A stretch of 64,000 nt of DNA from an uncultured Chryseobacterium sp. (GCA_913774355.1 CAJYGB010000042.1:1-64000); one strand, 5' to 3'. Counted from the first letter of the stretch, positions 16,535 through 26,257 are shown. Numbers and translations: made by a program. Notes: generated by a model from the sequence alone, not told the origin.

Positions 16535-18304
16535 TTATTTTTTCATCACTTTAATGGACTCAGATCCTTTTTCCGTATTTACCTTTAAGACATACATTCC
16601 GGAAGGAAGTGCTCTCATATCCACAGATCCTTTTTCGGCATTAATGTTTTCATCGGCCAGTCTCTGTCCGGCAGCACCATAGACTTCCACATTTCTGATC
16701 TTAGTATCATTGCTGATGTTGATAAAGTCAACGACCGGATTCGGGTAATAATTCAGTTTAGTCTTAGCGGCAACATCCTGAGTTGCTAAAACAATATTGG
16801 TAAATTCATAACTTCCCAAGTCGGGGGTAATGGCATTTCGTGTAGTACCGTCCGCATCTACCGTTACATCGGCTACGAAAGTACCCTTGTTATCCAGTGC
16901 CGCATTTCCTGAAGCAGCCAGGTGAAAATCGGTAGCAGAGGCAAATACCGGGGAAACGTTCAGGGAGTTTACATTTCCTCCGAAACCCAGCTGCAGTTCT
17001 CCCAAAGTAGTTCTTGCAGACCCGATGTACCCTAATGCCGTACCTGATGAAAAATAATTGTTGTAATTGATGTTCGAAAATACAGTATTGACTGTACCGA
17101 CATAGATGGCATAACGGTCTCCCGTCTGTGTCTGCTTGTTGACAAATATATTATTTCTTACATCAACAGCTCCGGCCGCCGTAACGGCACTTGTAATATT
17201 GAATGCGGAAGGTCTGCCGGCCACGATCTGGTTAGCATCCATTACGACGGTATTGTAATAAATTTTATATCCTCCTCCTGAAACTATAACAATTCCGTTG
17301 CCATTATCACCGGCACCTCCGCCTAAGGCATATCCGTATCCGGAGACACCGTTGATCGTGTTATTATACACCAGCATATTCGATGCTGTTCCAGAACAAC
17401 TTAAATATAAGCCGGCGGCGCCATATCCTAATGTATTCGTATTGGAAACATCCGATATTTTATTATTAAAAATCAAACCGTTTGTTGCAGCTGCTCCAAC
17501 TAAAATCCCGGCCGCAGTTGCAGTAGAAGCGAGGGTTACTCCCGTAATAACATTTCCGCTGATCTCAAAATTTTTGGCATTCTGTACGGCAAGTCCACGA
17601 TATCCCATTTTATCCGTAGCAACCGCAGACCCGATCACATTATTTTTGATCATGAATCCCGTATCCGTATTGGTGGCATTTCCAATAGCAAAGATGGCAT
17701 TCTGGGCTTTGTTGAAGGAATTATTGATACTGCTGAAATTATTATTGGAAACTTCAGCGGCGGCCCCCAGTGTGGATCCGGACACAATAATTCCTACAAT
17801 CGTACCGGAGGAATTGGAGCCGTAGATATTGGTGTTTTTAAAAGTGGCATTCAAAGCACCATCCGTGGCGGTACTCGCTACCCAGATGATAACCGGACTT
17901 CCTCCCGTAGTATATGTATTGGTAATGGTGAGGTTTCTGGAAGTAGAGCCATTATTACTTCCATCAATGGTTACATTATCGGCTCCGTTAAGTTTTATAG
18001 TGGCCACCGTATCCGCACTGGAAATAGTGGCGTTTACTCCGGCTGCCGGCTTAATAAGTACCGATGTATAATTGCTGTTGCCTGAGCCATTCCCATTCAG
18101 AACGGCTGAAGCAGTTTCCGTTGTATTGCCCGTTACGTTAATCGTGATGGCTCCCTGGTGTAGTCCTCCATTAATGGCATCGAACGCTGCTTTTAATGTA
18201 GTATAAGTTCCTGTCGTGGTACCGCCTGTTGCAGTAAGGCTGATCTGGGCATTAATACCTACAGATGCAGCTGTTGTCATTAAACAAAATAGAATTTTTC
18301 TCAT
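16535..18304 (-). CDS. Parallel beta-helix protein with T9SS sorting domain
   Basis: The 589-residue protein has a signal peptide (MRKILFCLMTTAASVGINAQ), then Thr/Asn/Gly-rich repeats with regular NNxI, NNVI and NTYT ladders and aliphatic positions every 20-25 residues. This is the pattern of a right-handed parallel beta-helix (pectate-lyase-like fold). The last 80 residues form a T9SS type A sorting domain with LNYYPNPVVDFINIS, VEVYGAAGQRL and PSGMYVLKV. Such proteins are secreted and may bind or cleave polysaccharides, but no catalytic residues can be assigned. A terminator follows at 16485-16511. Confidence 0.9.
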   Translation of the reverse strand: MRKILFCLMTTAASVGINAQISLTATGGTTTGTYTTLKAAFDAINGGLHQGAITINVTGNTTETASAVLNGNGSGNSNYTSVLIKPAAGVNATISSADTVATIKLNGADNVTIDGSNNGSTSRNLTITNTYTTGGSPVIIWVASTATDGALNATFKNTNIYGSNSSGTIVGIIVSGSTLGAAAEVSNNNFSSINNSFNKAQNAIFAIGNATNTDTGFMIKNNVIGSAVATDKMGYRGLAVQNAKNFEISGNVITGVTLASTATAAGILVGAAATNGLIFNNKISDVSNTNTLGYGAAGLYLSCSGTASNMLVYNNTINGVSGYGYALGGGAGDNGNGIVIVSGGGYKIYYNTVVMDANQIVAGRPSAFNITSAVTAAGAVDVRNNIFVNKQTQTGDRYAIYVGTVNTVFSNINYNNYFSSGTALGYIGSARTTLGELQLGFGGNVNSLNVSPVFASATDFHLAASGNAALDNKGTFVADVTVDADGTTRNAITPDLGSYEFTNIVLATQDVAAKTKLNYYPNPVVDFINISNDTKIRNVEVYGAAGQRLADENINAEKGSVDMRALPSGMYVLKVNTEKGSESIKVMKK

Positions 18305-18504
18305 AATGCAAATAGTATTTGGTTCTATAAATATAGTTAAAATAAAGTAAAATATTCAATTTTAATTAAATTATAAAATAAAATATACAACAAAAATCAA
18401 ATTTTAATTAAAAAAAATTCACAATAAACAATCATATTGACTTTGCATAAACGCTTTATCAGGGAGTATTCTGCACAATCATTATAATTTTGTAAATTTG
18501 CACC

Positions 18505-19503
18505 ATGATAAAAATTGGCAATATAGAACTGCCGGAATTTCCGCTTTTACTGGCACCGATGGAAGATGTCAGCGATCCGCCGTTCAGGAGATTATGCAAA
18601 ATGCACGGTGCAGACCTGATGTATTCTGAATTTATCTCTTCGGAAGGGTTGATCCGTGACGCTATAAAAAGCCGGAAAAAGCTGGATATTTTCGACTATG
18701 AAAGACCTGTCGGGATCCAGATCTTCGGAGGAGATGAAGAAGCCATGGCCATGTCGGCGAGGATCGTGGAGACGGTAAATCCGGATCTGGTGGATATCAA
18801 TTTTGGCTGCCCCGTTAAAAAAGTAGTCTGTAAGGGTGCCGGAGCCGGTGTTCTGAAGGATATTGATTTAATGGTGCGCCTTACAAAAGCCGTGGTACGT
18901 TCTACAAGCCTGCCCGTAACCGTAAAAACACGTCTCGGATGGGACAGTAATTCCATCAACATTGATGAAGTAGCTGAACGTCTTCAGGAAACCGGAATCA
19001 AGGCACTTACCATCCATGCGAGAACACGTGCCCAGATGTATAAGGGTGAAGCGGATTGGGAACATATCTCAAGAATCAAACAAAATCCCAATATTGAAAT
19101 CCCTATTTTCGGGAACGGTGATATTGATTCTCCTGAAAAAGCGTTGGAATACAAGCAGAAATACGCCTGTGACGGAATTATGATCGGCCGTGCCGCTATC
19201 GGATACCCGTGGATTTTCAATGAAATCAAACATTTCTTCGAAACCGGGGAACATTTGCCGGCACCTACGATTGAAGACCGATTGTTAGCTGTTCGTCAGC
19301 ATGCCGAATGGAGTGCCGAATGGAAAGGGGAAAGGCTCGGACTGGTAGAAATGAGACAGCATTACAGCAATTATTTCCGTGGAGTTCCTCATTTTAAGGA
19401 TTTCAGGAAAAAGTTCCTAGAAGTATTTACATTGGAAGAAATGGATATCCTGATCAGGGAAACGCAGGAGTTTTATACGCAGTATTTAGCCCAACAGGCA
19501 TAG
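18505..19503 (+). CDS. dusB: tRNA-dihydrouridine synthase
   Basis: The FMN enzyme reduces uridines in the tRNA D-loop using NADPH. The 332 residues include LLLAPMEDVSDPPFR at the start, DINFGCPVKKVVCKGAGAG holding the catalytic Cys (about 114 of the KVVCKG block), VKTRLGW, LTIHARTRAQMYKG, and the phosphate-binding IFGNGDI and CDGIMIGRAAIGYPWIF. These blocks fit the DusB subgroup. A TAAATTTG box (18493-18500) sits four bases before the ATG, implying a very short leader. It shares a bidirectional terminator (19508-19540) with the converging deoC. Confidence 0.95.
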   Translation: MIKIGNIELPEFPLLLAPMEDVSDPPFRRLCKMHGADLMYSEFISSEGLIRDAIKSRKKLDIFDYERPVGIQIFGGDEEAMAMSARIVETVNPDLVDINFGCPVKKVVCKGAGAGVLKDIDLMVRLTKAVVRSTSLPVTVKTRLGWDSNSINIDEVAERLQETGIKALTIHARTRAQMYKGEADWEHISRIKQNPNIEIPIFGNGDIDSPEKALEYKQKYACDGIMIGRAAIGYPWIFNEIKHFFETGEHLPAPTIEDRLLAVRQHAEWSAEWKGERLGLVEMRQHYSNYFRGVPHFKDFRKKFLEVFTLEEMDILIRETQEFYTQYLAQQA

Positions 19504-19507
19504 AAAA

Positions 19508-19540
19508 TAAAAACCATCAAGCTATTTTTGATGGTTTCTT
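19508..19540. terminator. Bidirectional terminator between dusB and deoC
   Basis: The perfect 10-bp stem AAACCATCAA/TTGATGGTTT has T-rich sequence on both exits. It lies between two converging genes. Confidence 0.8.
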
Positions 19541-19557
19541 ATTTTTATGAAATTTGA

Positions 19558-20301
19558 TTAATATCCTTCTTTTGAGTCTTGGTTTTTAATTAAGGCCAAT
19601 GCAGATGAAGTTCCTATTCTTTTGACACCGAGACCGATCATCCTTTCCGCATCTTCCGGAGTTCTCACGCCGCCTGCCGCTTTTACCGGGAGCTTACCGG
19701 CATTGTCAAGCATGATCCGTATCCCTTCAAAAGTTGCCCCGTTGGGTTTTCCGTCTTCGGTTTCATAAAAACCGGTTGAGGATTTCACAAAGATTTCTGA
19801 CAATTCATGCTCATTAAAATTCTCTTCCGCCCATCCCGAAATGCGCTTTGTAATATCGGCAATCTGCAAGTCTGTTAATGCAGCGATTTCAATAATCCAC
19901 TTTGCAATTTTATGATGCTGAAGACATAAATCGGTACACTTTACAAATTCTTCTTCTACGAGATCCAGATTTCCTTTCAGATAAGCACTATAATTAATGA
20001 CAAAATCCAGCTCATCCGCTCCGTCAGCAATGGCTTTTTCTGCTTCTGCAATTTTCTCCTCTACGGAAGAGGTACCCTCATGAAAACCGATAACCGTTCC
20101 CACTACCACATGCGAATTTTTTTTCCCGATATATTTTTTAACTGCTGATACATAATCCGGGCGGATCATCACGGCAAAAATACCGTTATCAATAGCTTCC
20201 TGAGCCAGTTCAATGTCTTTCTGTAAAGTCTGTTCTTCCGAAAGCCCCGACTGTGCAGGAGTTTTCAGATACGTTGAATCCAAATATTGCGCAATGTTCA
20301 T
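19558..20301 (-). CDS. deoC: Deoxyribose-phosphate aldolase
   Basis: The class I aldolase cleaves 2-deoxyribose-5-phosphate to acetaldehyde and glyceraldehyde-3-phosphate in nucleoside salvage. The 247-residue sequence shows the catalytic segments: GADELDFVINYS (Asp), EIFVKSSTGFYE (Schiff-base Lys) and LPVKAAGGVRTPEDA (second Lys), followed by IGTSSALAL. It lies seven bases downstream of an Lrp/AsnC-type regulator on the same strand, with an EEP nuclease gene before that. Use of DNA-derived carbon is a reasonable inference from this arrangement. Confidence 0.95.
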   Translation of the reverse strand: MNIAQYLDSTYLKTPAQSGLSEEQTLQKDIELAQEAIDNGIFAVMIRPDYVSAVKKYIGKKNSHVVVGTVIGFHEGTSSVEEKIAEAEKAIADGADELDFVINYSAYLKGNLDLVEEEFVKCTDLCLQHHKIAKWIIEIAALTDLQIADITKRISGWAEENFNEHELSEIFVKSSTGFYETEDGKPNGATFEGIRIMLDNAGKLPVKAAGGVRTPEDAERMIGLGVKRIGTSSALALIKNQDSKEGY

Positions 20302-20308
20302 AATCCTG

Positions 20309-20779
20309 TTATACTTTCAGTTGTCTGTAAATACCCTGCTCCAAAGATATGAAAGTTTCTGTTCTTATTACACCCTTCAGCTGCTGAAGCTTACTGAGGA
20401 TCTGCATCAGGTGATCGTTGTCCTTACAGATCACTTTCAGGAAAATAGTATAATTCCCTGTAGTATAGTGGGCTTCCACAACTTCATTGATATCTTTCAG
20501 AGCTTTCACCATATCCGGATAATGACTTGGCAGATCGAGGAATACACCTATATAAGAAATAACTTTATAACCGATTTTTTTCGGGTTTAAAAAAGAAATC
20601 GAAGTTTCAATAACCCCTGCCTGTTCAAGTTTTTTAATTCGCTGATGAACTGCCGTTGTTGATATTCCGACGCTTTTCGAAATATTCGACAATGACGATT
20701 TGGCATTATCCATCAACATATAAATAATTTCTTTGTCGATAGAATCTAACTGATAGCTGGTATTCTTTGAGTTTTTCAT
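20309..20779 (-). CDS. Lrp/AsnC family transcriptional regulator
   Basis: The 156-residue protein has an N-terminal winged helix-turn-helix (LSNISKSVGISTTAVHQRIKKLEQAGVI, about residues 30-57). A RAM/Lrp-type ligand-binding domain follows (GYKVISYIGVFLD..., then HYTTGNYTIFLKVICKDNDHLMQIL). Lrp-type regulators form octamers and usually sense amino acids. Here the gene sits seven bases upstream of deoC and 23 bases downstream of the EEP gene, so it is part of that operon and may control it or amino-acid genes elsewhere. Confidence 0.92.
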   Translation of the reverse strand: MKNSKNTSYQLDSIDKEIIYMLMDNAKSSLSNISKSVGISTTAVHQRIKKLEQAGVIETSISFLNPKKIGYKVISYIGVFLDLPSHYPDMVKALKDINEVVEAHYTTGNYTIFLKVICKDNDHLMQILSKLQQLKGVIRTETFISLEQGIYRQLKV

Positions 20780-20802
20780 TCTACTTATTTATGTTTTTAC
20801 GT

Positions 20803-21747
20803 TTATTTATCAATTTTAAATCTTACAAAAACCGGGAAATGATCGCTGTAACCTCCCAGATACCTTGTTCCGGCGAACGTTCTGAAAGGTCTGCCTCCAA
20901 GCTTTTTGTCGCGGCTCTTTATTTTATCAGGACAGAAGACTTCGGCATTTTCAAACACCAGCATATTATCTTCAGTAAAAAATGATTCAGAAAGCATTAT
21001 CTGATCGAAAAGCAATCCCGATTTATAGTGAAAAGTAGAATAATTTCCTGCAGAAAACAGGCGCATAAAAGGATTTTCCATCACTTTTGCATGCGCATCG
21101 TTATAGAGAATTTTCATTAAATTTTCATCATTAGGGTTTTCATTAAAATCACCACACAAAATTACATTTTCTTTACCTTTATTTACAATATTCAAAATCC
21201 GGCTACGGATCTCCTTTATTATAAAGTCTCTTTTTCCTTTGTTAATATCTCTTTCCCGCTTGGATGGAAGATGAGCGATAAAAACATGTAAAATCTCTCC
21301 TCTATAATTTAGTTTTGAATATAGTACATCTCTAGTTGTATTGTAGTTTTCCTGGTTTTTATTAGTTGTCTCAAAAAAGAACGTAATGGTTTCAGAATTT
21401 ATTACCTGAACTTTACTTTTATCATATAAAAATGCCACATCCACATGCCTTTCGTCCGGAGAATTATAATGCACAATTCCGTAACCGCAATTGAAAGGCT
21501 CTATCTGTACGAGGTCTTCCAGCACTTTTCTTCCGGAAACCTCTGAAAGACCGATCATAAAGGGCACCTCTCCATGCCCTTCTTTCATAAGCTGAAAAGC
21601 ATGTGCTATTTTAAAAAGCTTATTCCTGTATTTCCTTTCATCCCAATTCCGTAGACCGGATATTGTGGGGTCCAGTTTATGCGTTGGCTTAGGATCAGGT
21701 AAAAACAAATTTTCAACATTGTAAAAACTGAACAGCTCCATCAGCAT
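20803..21747 (-). CDS. Endonuclease/exonuclease/phosphatase family protein
   Basis: The 314-residue product has the EEP fold signatures: FYNVENLF near the start, IGLSEVSGRKVLEDL (metal-binding Glu), VFIAHLPSKRERD, VILCGDFNENP (Asp and Asn) and GGYSDHFPVFVRF (terminal SDH). There is no signal peptide, so it acts in the cytoplasm. These proteins hydrolyse phosphodiesters of DNA, RNA or lipids, and the substrate cannot be read from the sequence. It heads a likely operon with the Lrp regulator and deoC. The Met at residue 3 is an alternative start. Confidence 0.88.
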   Translation of the reverse strand: MLMELFSFYNVENLFLPDPKPTHKLDPTISGLRNWDERKYRNKLFKIAHAFQLMKEGHGEVPFMIGLSEVSGRKVLEDLVQIEPFNCGYGIVHYNSPDERHVDVAFLYDKSKVQVINSETITFFFETTNKNQENYNTTRDVLYSKLNYRGEILHVFIAHLPSKRERDINKGKRDFIIKEIRSRILNIVNKGKENVILCGDFNENPNDENLMKILYNDAHAKVMENPFMRLFSAGNYSTFHYKSGLLFDQIMLSESFFTEDNMLVFENAEVFCPDKIKSRDKKLGGRPFRTFAGTRYLGGYSDHFPVFVRFKIDK

Positions 21748-22038
21748 GGGTTTCTGGAATTTTTCACTGACATTTATCTCGAAAGTGTAAATTTATTATT
21801 TTATTTAATATATACTGAACAATTACCTTAGAATCTTTCGTTAATTCGCCTTATAAACATAGTAAATATATAAATTTTAGGGCATTTAGATAATTTTAAC
21901 TGGAATTATTAAAAATTATTATCAAAAAAAGTGATAAAACAGAAATAAAATGTTTTTTAGTTTTTTGCCTACGGAAAGATTAATTATATATTTCTAATAT
22001 ATCTTAAACTGGATGTAGCCGGTGACAGGCAGAAAATT

Positions 22039-22710
22039 TTATAAAAGATCGGGACGCTTTTCTCTGGTGATTCTCAACGCTTCATTATGACGCCACTCTT
22101 CTATTTTAGCAAAATTTCCGCTGAGCAGGATTTTTGGAACTTCCAATCCTTTGTAAACTTCGGGCCTTGTGTAGATCGGTGGCGACAGCAAATCGTCCTG
22201 GAAACTGTCTGTAAGGGCACTCTGCTCATCATTCAGCACTCCGGGAAGCAGACGGATCACGGAATCAGCCAGGACGCAGGCCGCCAGTTCGCCGCCCGTC
22301 AGAACATAATCCCCGATAGATATTTCTTTGGTAATATGCAGATCCCTCACCCGTTGGTCGATTCCTTTATAATGTCCGCATAAGAAAATAAGATTCTGCT
22401 TAATCGATAAGGTATTGGCGATCTTCTGGTTCAAAGTAACACCGTCCGGTGTAAGATAGATCACCTCATCATACTCCCTCTGGGATTTCAGCTCGGAGAT
22501 GCATTTGTCCAGAGGCTCTATCATCATCACCATTCCGGCTCCGCCGCCGTAAGGCTCATCGTCGATCTGCCGGTGCTTATTGATCGCCCAGTCTCTCAGA
22601 TGATGAAAATGTACTTCTGCAAGCCCTTTATCCATGGCTCTCTTTAAAATGGAAGTTCTGAACGGACTTTCCATCAACTCGGGAAGTACGCTTATAATAT
22701 CAATTCTCAT
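22039..22710 (-). CDS. trmD: tRNA (guanine-37-N1) methyltransferase
   Basis: The SPOUT enzyme methylates G37 next to the anticodon using S-adenosylmethionine, preventing +1 frameshifting. The 223 residues include MRIDIISVLPEL, DDEPYGGGAGMVMM, LCGHYKGIDQRV and the trefoil-knot segment SIGDYVLTGGELAA with IRLLPGVL. All are standard TrmD blocks, and the length is normal. Its ATG overlaps the stop of the upstream dehydrogenase gene by four bases (ATGA), suggesting translational coupling. Confidence 0.97.
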   Translation of the reverse strand: MRIDIISVLPELMESPFRTSILKRAMDKGLAEVHFHHLRDWAINKHRQIDDEPYGGGAGMVMMIEPLDKCISELKSQREYDEVIYLTPDGVTLNQKIANTLSIKQNLIFLCGHYKGIDQRVRDLHITKEISIGDYVLTGGELAACVLADSVIRLLPGVLNDEQSALTDSFQDDLLSPPIYTRPEVYKGLEVPKILLSGNFAKIEEWRHNEALRITREKRPDLL

Positions 22711-23978
22711 TGTAATGTTTCGTTTTTCTTATTCGGCGAAATGATTAATCGTAAAGAAGAATCTTTGTTAAAATAGCTCCACATCCAGTTAAAAAATACC
22801 GCGAGCTTGTTTCTTACACTTAAAATAAGCATCAAATGTAAGAACATCCAGAAAAACCAGGCTAAAAACCCCTGGAATTTGATGAACGGAAGGTCTACCA
22901 CCGCCCGGTGCTTTCCGATGGTTGCCAGAGAACCTTTGTCTTCATACTCATATTCCTCCCACTGGCTTGTATTTTTCTTTAACAGGTTTCTACCTAAATT
23001 TTTCGCCTGATTGATGGCCACGTTCGCTACCTGGGGGTGCCCCTGAGGATATTTCGGGGTTTCCATATAGCTGATATCACCGATGGCGAAAATATTATCA
23101 TAGCCTTTTATTTTATTATATCTGTCGGTAATGTACCTATTTTTAACAAGATTTTCTGAGGGAAAACCGCTGATCACATTCCCCGTCACTCCGGCTGCCC
23201 AGATTACGCTGTTGGAAGCAATGGTTTTTCCGCTTTTCATATACACTTTATCGCCGTCATACTCCGTTACGTATTCCTGGCTCAGGAAAGTTACGCCAAG
23301 GTCCTTCAGATATTCCTCGGATTTGTTCTGCGCTTCAGCACTCATCACCGCAAGCGGCTTTTCCGTAGAACTTACCAGGATGATCTTAAGATGGTCGAAA
23401 TTCATGTAAGGATAATCCCTCGGGAGAATCTCTTTCTTCATTTCGGCAAATGCGCCGGCCAACTCCACACCGGTCGGTCCGCTTCCGACGATCACGATAT
23501 TCCAGTTTCCGTCGTCACTCCGGCTTTTTTCCAGGATCAGCTTTTCAAAGGTCATCAGGATATGGTTTCTGATGCCGATGGCTTCCTGGGTATTCTTCAT
23601 CCCGAAGGCTTTTCCTTCCATATCTTTGTTGCCGAAGAAGTTCGTTTTGCAGCCGGTAGCGATCACAAGCTTGTCATAGCTGAACTCCGCTTCATCGGTA
23701 ATCACTTTATTATTCGCTGTATCGATTTCTTTTACTTCCGTCAGGCGGAACTGTGTATTTCTGGAACGCTGAAAGATTTTTCTGAAAGGAAAGGAAATAT
23801 TGGAAGGCTCAATTCGGCCGCACGCTACCTGGTAAAAAAGAGGCTGGAACATATGATGATTTACCCGGTCTAAAACAATTACTTTTTTGTTCTTGTTATT
23901 CAATGTTTTTGCAAGCTGCAGCCCCGCAAAACCACCCCCGATGATGATGATCTTTTCGCGTGTTTCCATAGTAGACAA
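22707..23978 (-). CDS. Type II NADH dehydrogenase-like flavoprotein
   Basis: The 423-residue protein has two Rossmann folds: FAD binding IIIGGGFAGLQLAK at about 11-24, and NAD binding NIVIVGSGPTGVELAG at about 158-173. The FAD-contacting NIFAIGD lies at about 295. A hydrophobic C-terminal part (FLAWFFWMFLHLMLIL and following) should anchor it to the inner membrane, as in NDH-2 enzymes that pass electrons from NADH to menaquinone without pumping protons. HPQVANVAINQAKNLGRNLL is the usual quinone-side helix. It is divergently arranged with the GH25 gene (57-base gap) and coupled to trmD. Confidence 0.9.
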   Translation of the reverse strand: MSTMETREKIIIIGGGFAGLQLAKTLNNKNKKVIVLDRVNHHMFQPLFYQVACGRIEPSNISFPFRKIFQRSRNTQFRLTEVKEIDTANNKVITDEAEFSYDKLVIATGCKTNFFGNKDMEGKAFGMKNTQEAIGIRNHILMTFEKLILEKSRSDDGNWNIVIVGSGPTGVELAGAFAEMKKEILPRDYPYMNFDHLKIILVSSTEKPLAVMSAEAQNKSEEYLKDLGVTFLSQEYVTEYDGDKVYMKSGKTIASNSVIWAAGVTGNVISGFPSENLVKNRYITDRYNKIKGYDNIFAIGDISYMETPKYPQGHPQVANVAINQAKNLGRNLLKKNTSQWEEYEYEDKGSLATIGKHRAVVDLPFIKFQGFLAWFFWMFLHLMLILSVRNKLAVFFNWMWSYFNKDSSLRLIISPNKKNETLQ

Positions 23979-24035
23979 ATTTACTGATTTTATTTAGCAT
24001 TTAGAAGTGAAAAAAGTTAGTTTTGCAAGAACTTT

Positions 24036-24899
24036 ATGTCACCGAAGAAGTACAGCAAAAAAACCGCCAAAAAGATTCATACCAGCCGCCGGAAGAATTA
24101 CTTTTTCCGACGCAGGATCCTGCTGGTGATCCTGATTATTGCGCTGGCGGGTACGGGTTTGTATCTGAAACAGTCGATCAGCTATTACTACGCCCTGTAC
24201 TTTAATAAATTCACCCATAAAAAACTTCACAACAGCGAAACTGAGACGCTGAGGATCCAGAAAATTCTTTCCGATAACCTCGACAAAACCTACGGATTCG
24301 ACATCTCCCACTATCAGAATAAAGAAGACATTAAATGGGACAGCCTGACGATCGGGAACAAGACCATTCCGCTGGAATTTGTGGTCATGCGTGCAACCAT
24401 GGGAAACCGTAATGCTGATAAACATTTTGAGGCTTTCTGGGAGCAGGCCAAAAAACAGAAGATCATCCGCGGGGCTTATCATTTTTACAGGGCCGATGAA
24501 GATCCTGTAATCCAAGCCAATAACTTCCTTGAAAATGTAAAACTCGAAAGCGGAGACCTGCCGCCGATTTTAGATATTGAGAAAATTCCGAAACGCAAAA
24601 CCAATAAAAAACTGATCGAAGATTTAAAAGTCTGGTGCAGGATCGTGGAGGAAACCTATGGTGAAAAACCCATCATTTACACTTACTATCATTATTACAA
24701 AGATTTTCTGAAAGGTGAATTCGATGATTATCCGCTATGGCTGGCTAATTACAATGATGTTCCGGCTCCTTCTCCCGATGGTATCTGGGATTTCTGGCAG
24801 TTTACAGAAAACGGGATTGTACATGGGATCAATACAAAAGTGGATCTTGATGTTTACAACGGAAGCTCCTGGTCTTTGAAAAACCTTACACTCGACTGA
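24036..24899 (+). CDS. GH25 lysozyme-like glycosidase, membrane anchored
   Basis: The 287-residue product has a very basic N-terminus, one transmembrane helix (about 27-45) and an extracytoplasmic glycoside hydrolase family 25 domain. Catalytic-site segments visible are YGFDISHYQ (first Asp, about 88), VVMRATMG, GAYHFYRADEDP, LPPILDIEKIP (second Asp-x-Glu pair) and IYTYYHYY, ending with IWDFWQFTENG. GH25 enzymes cleave the MurNAc-GlcNAc bond of peptidoglycan. Lack of a cleavable signal suggests a type II membrane protein acting in the periplasm, perhaps in cell-wall remodelling. Confidence 0.93.
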   Translation: MSPKKYSKKTAKKIHTSRRKNYFFRRRILLVILIIALAGTGLYLKQSISYYYALYFNKFTHKKLHNSETETLRIQKILSDNLDKTYGFDISHYQNKEDIKWDSLTIGNKTIPLEFVVMRATMGNRNADKHFEAFWEQAKKQKIIRGAYHFYRADEDPVIQANNFLENVKLESGDLPPILDIEKIPKRKTNKKLIEDLKVWCRIVEETYGEKPIIYTYYHYYKDFLKGEFDDYPLWLANYNDVPAPSPDGIWDFWQFTENGIVHGINTKVDLDVYNGSSWSLKNLTLD

Positions 24900-24918
24900 T
24901 TTGCTTCTTCAAAGAAGC

Positions 24919-26055
24919 TCATTTAATCTTAAAAGGATGTCTCTGTATCCACTCCGTTTTAGGAGAAAGGGAAGGGAATATATTTTTCATGAACGGGTTG
25001 ATTGCGGAATATGTATGCCTGATGAGTCCAAAAATTTCAACCGGTTCCGCGCCGATGGTAGATTTGATCTCCAGTGCCGTTCTTCCGAAGAGAATTCTTT
25101 TAAACTGATGATCGATGGCGAACCCGGCCATGTCCAGAAGCATATTCAGGTAAATCTGATTTTCTTTCTGGATTTCTTTATCATAGCCTAAAAAATAGGT
25201 ATCAACATCATCATTGTTCAGAATTAACGTATAAAAACCAATCAGTTTCTGATCTGAAAAATAGCCGAACACTTTAAAATTATTTCCTAAATGTTCTTTC
25301 ATCCTTTCAAAATGGTTTTCTTCAAGGAAAAAAGTATTAAAAGGTGCATTTTCAGCTACATTTTTATACAGCACACTCATTTCTTTCCTGTATTTGGTGA
25401 CTTTTCCGGCGTTCAATTCACGTTTTTCAATACCGGCAAGTTTCTTTCGGGCATTCTTCACCCTGGTTCTGTATTTGGTAGAAAAATCACGAATATAATC
25501 TTCAAAGGTATTCCAGTTCTCCCGTATTTGCAGGATCATATTCGGCTGTACGCAGAATTTAAAATAGTTCTGATGCTTACTATCCTGAAAAAATGAGAAA
25601 AATTCAGAACGGTAATCCTTATAGATGATGAGTGACGTTTTCCTGATCTCTTTCTGCATTTTATGCACTGCAGTATCCAACAGTGAAACCATATTCTCCG
25701 TACTGATTTTTTCAGGATCGAAATAAAATCCGTTCTGCCCCGTCAGCATATTATTGCCCAGGATCATCACATCCCGGCTGAACTTCCTCGCAGCATAATT
25801 TCTGAGGCTGCACCAGACCTCATCTTTCTGGAAAGTCTTATGCCGGATGAAATCCAGGTATTGGAATAAGGCACCGCCGATCAAATGTTCATCTTCAAAA
25901 AATCCTACAAAAAAGCAATTCATGTTCTGAGGCTTTGAAGTTTCAAGAACACGGAAATACGCTGCGGAAAGCATGATGTTATGATTTCCGATCACCGTAT
26001 CCCAATTTTGGGGAAGGCCGGAAACCGAAGTGTAAATTTTTAAATAGTATGACAT
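24919..26055 (-). CDS. GNAT/FemAB-like acyltransferase
   Basis: The 378-residue cytoplasmic protein has the double-GNAT look of the BioF2-like/FemAB group (Acetyltransf_6). A variable N-terminal half contains FFVGFFEDEHLIGGALFQYL. The C-terminal half has YRTRVKNARKK, a basic segment, NFKVFGYFSDQKLIGFYTLIL, YFLGYDKEIQKENQIYLNMLLDMAGFAI and ILFGRTALEIKSTIGAEP. This group transfers acyl or aminoacyl groups, some onto peptidoglycan precursors, but substrates are rarely known. It converges with the GH25 gene with a gap of 19 bases. A cell-wall role is only suggested by that neighbour. Confidence 0.8.
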   Translation of the reverse strand: MSYYLKIYTSVSGLPQNWDTVIGNHNIMLSAAYFRVLETSKPQNMNCFFVGFFEDEHLIGGALFQYLDFIRHKTFQKDEVWCSLRNYAARKFSRDVMILGNNMLTGQNGFYFDPEKISTENMVSLLDTAVHKMQKEIRKTSLIIYKDYRSEFFSFFQDSKHQNYFKFCVQPNMILQIRENWNTFEDYIRDFSTKYRTRVKNARKKLAGIEKRELNAGKVTKYRKEMSVLYKNVAENAPFNTFFLEENHFERMKEHLGNNFKVFGYFSDQKLIGFYTLILNNDDVDTYFLGYDKEIQKENQIYLNMLLDMAGFAIDHQFKRILFGRTALEIKSTIGAEPVEIFGLIRHTYSAINPFMKNIFPSLSPKTEWIQRHPFKIK

Positions 26056-26257
26056 AAAAGGCTGCGCAAAAGTAGCTTTATCTTTTAAACTGTTAAAATT
26101 AATTTTTAGCCATCATTCGAAATATCAGACATACATTGATCAATCACCTGTCCTTCATAAGAAATTAATCCGGTGAAGATAACGGCGGCCGTTTTCTTAT
26201 TACATTTTCGTACTTTTGCCGCTCAGTTGAAGTTATAAACCAAACCATCAGTTTCCC

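Noticed and set aside
17298..17825. A 175-codon plus-strand open frame.
   Set aside because: It is antisense to the beta-helix gene. Its composition simply mirrors the repeats of the true gene, and it has no family features.
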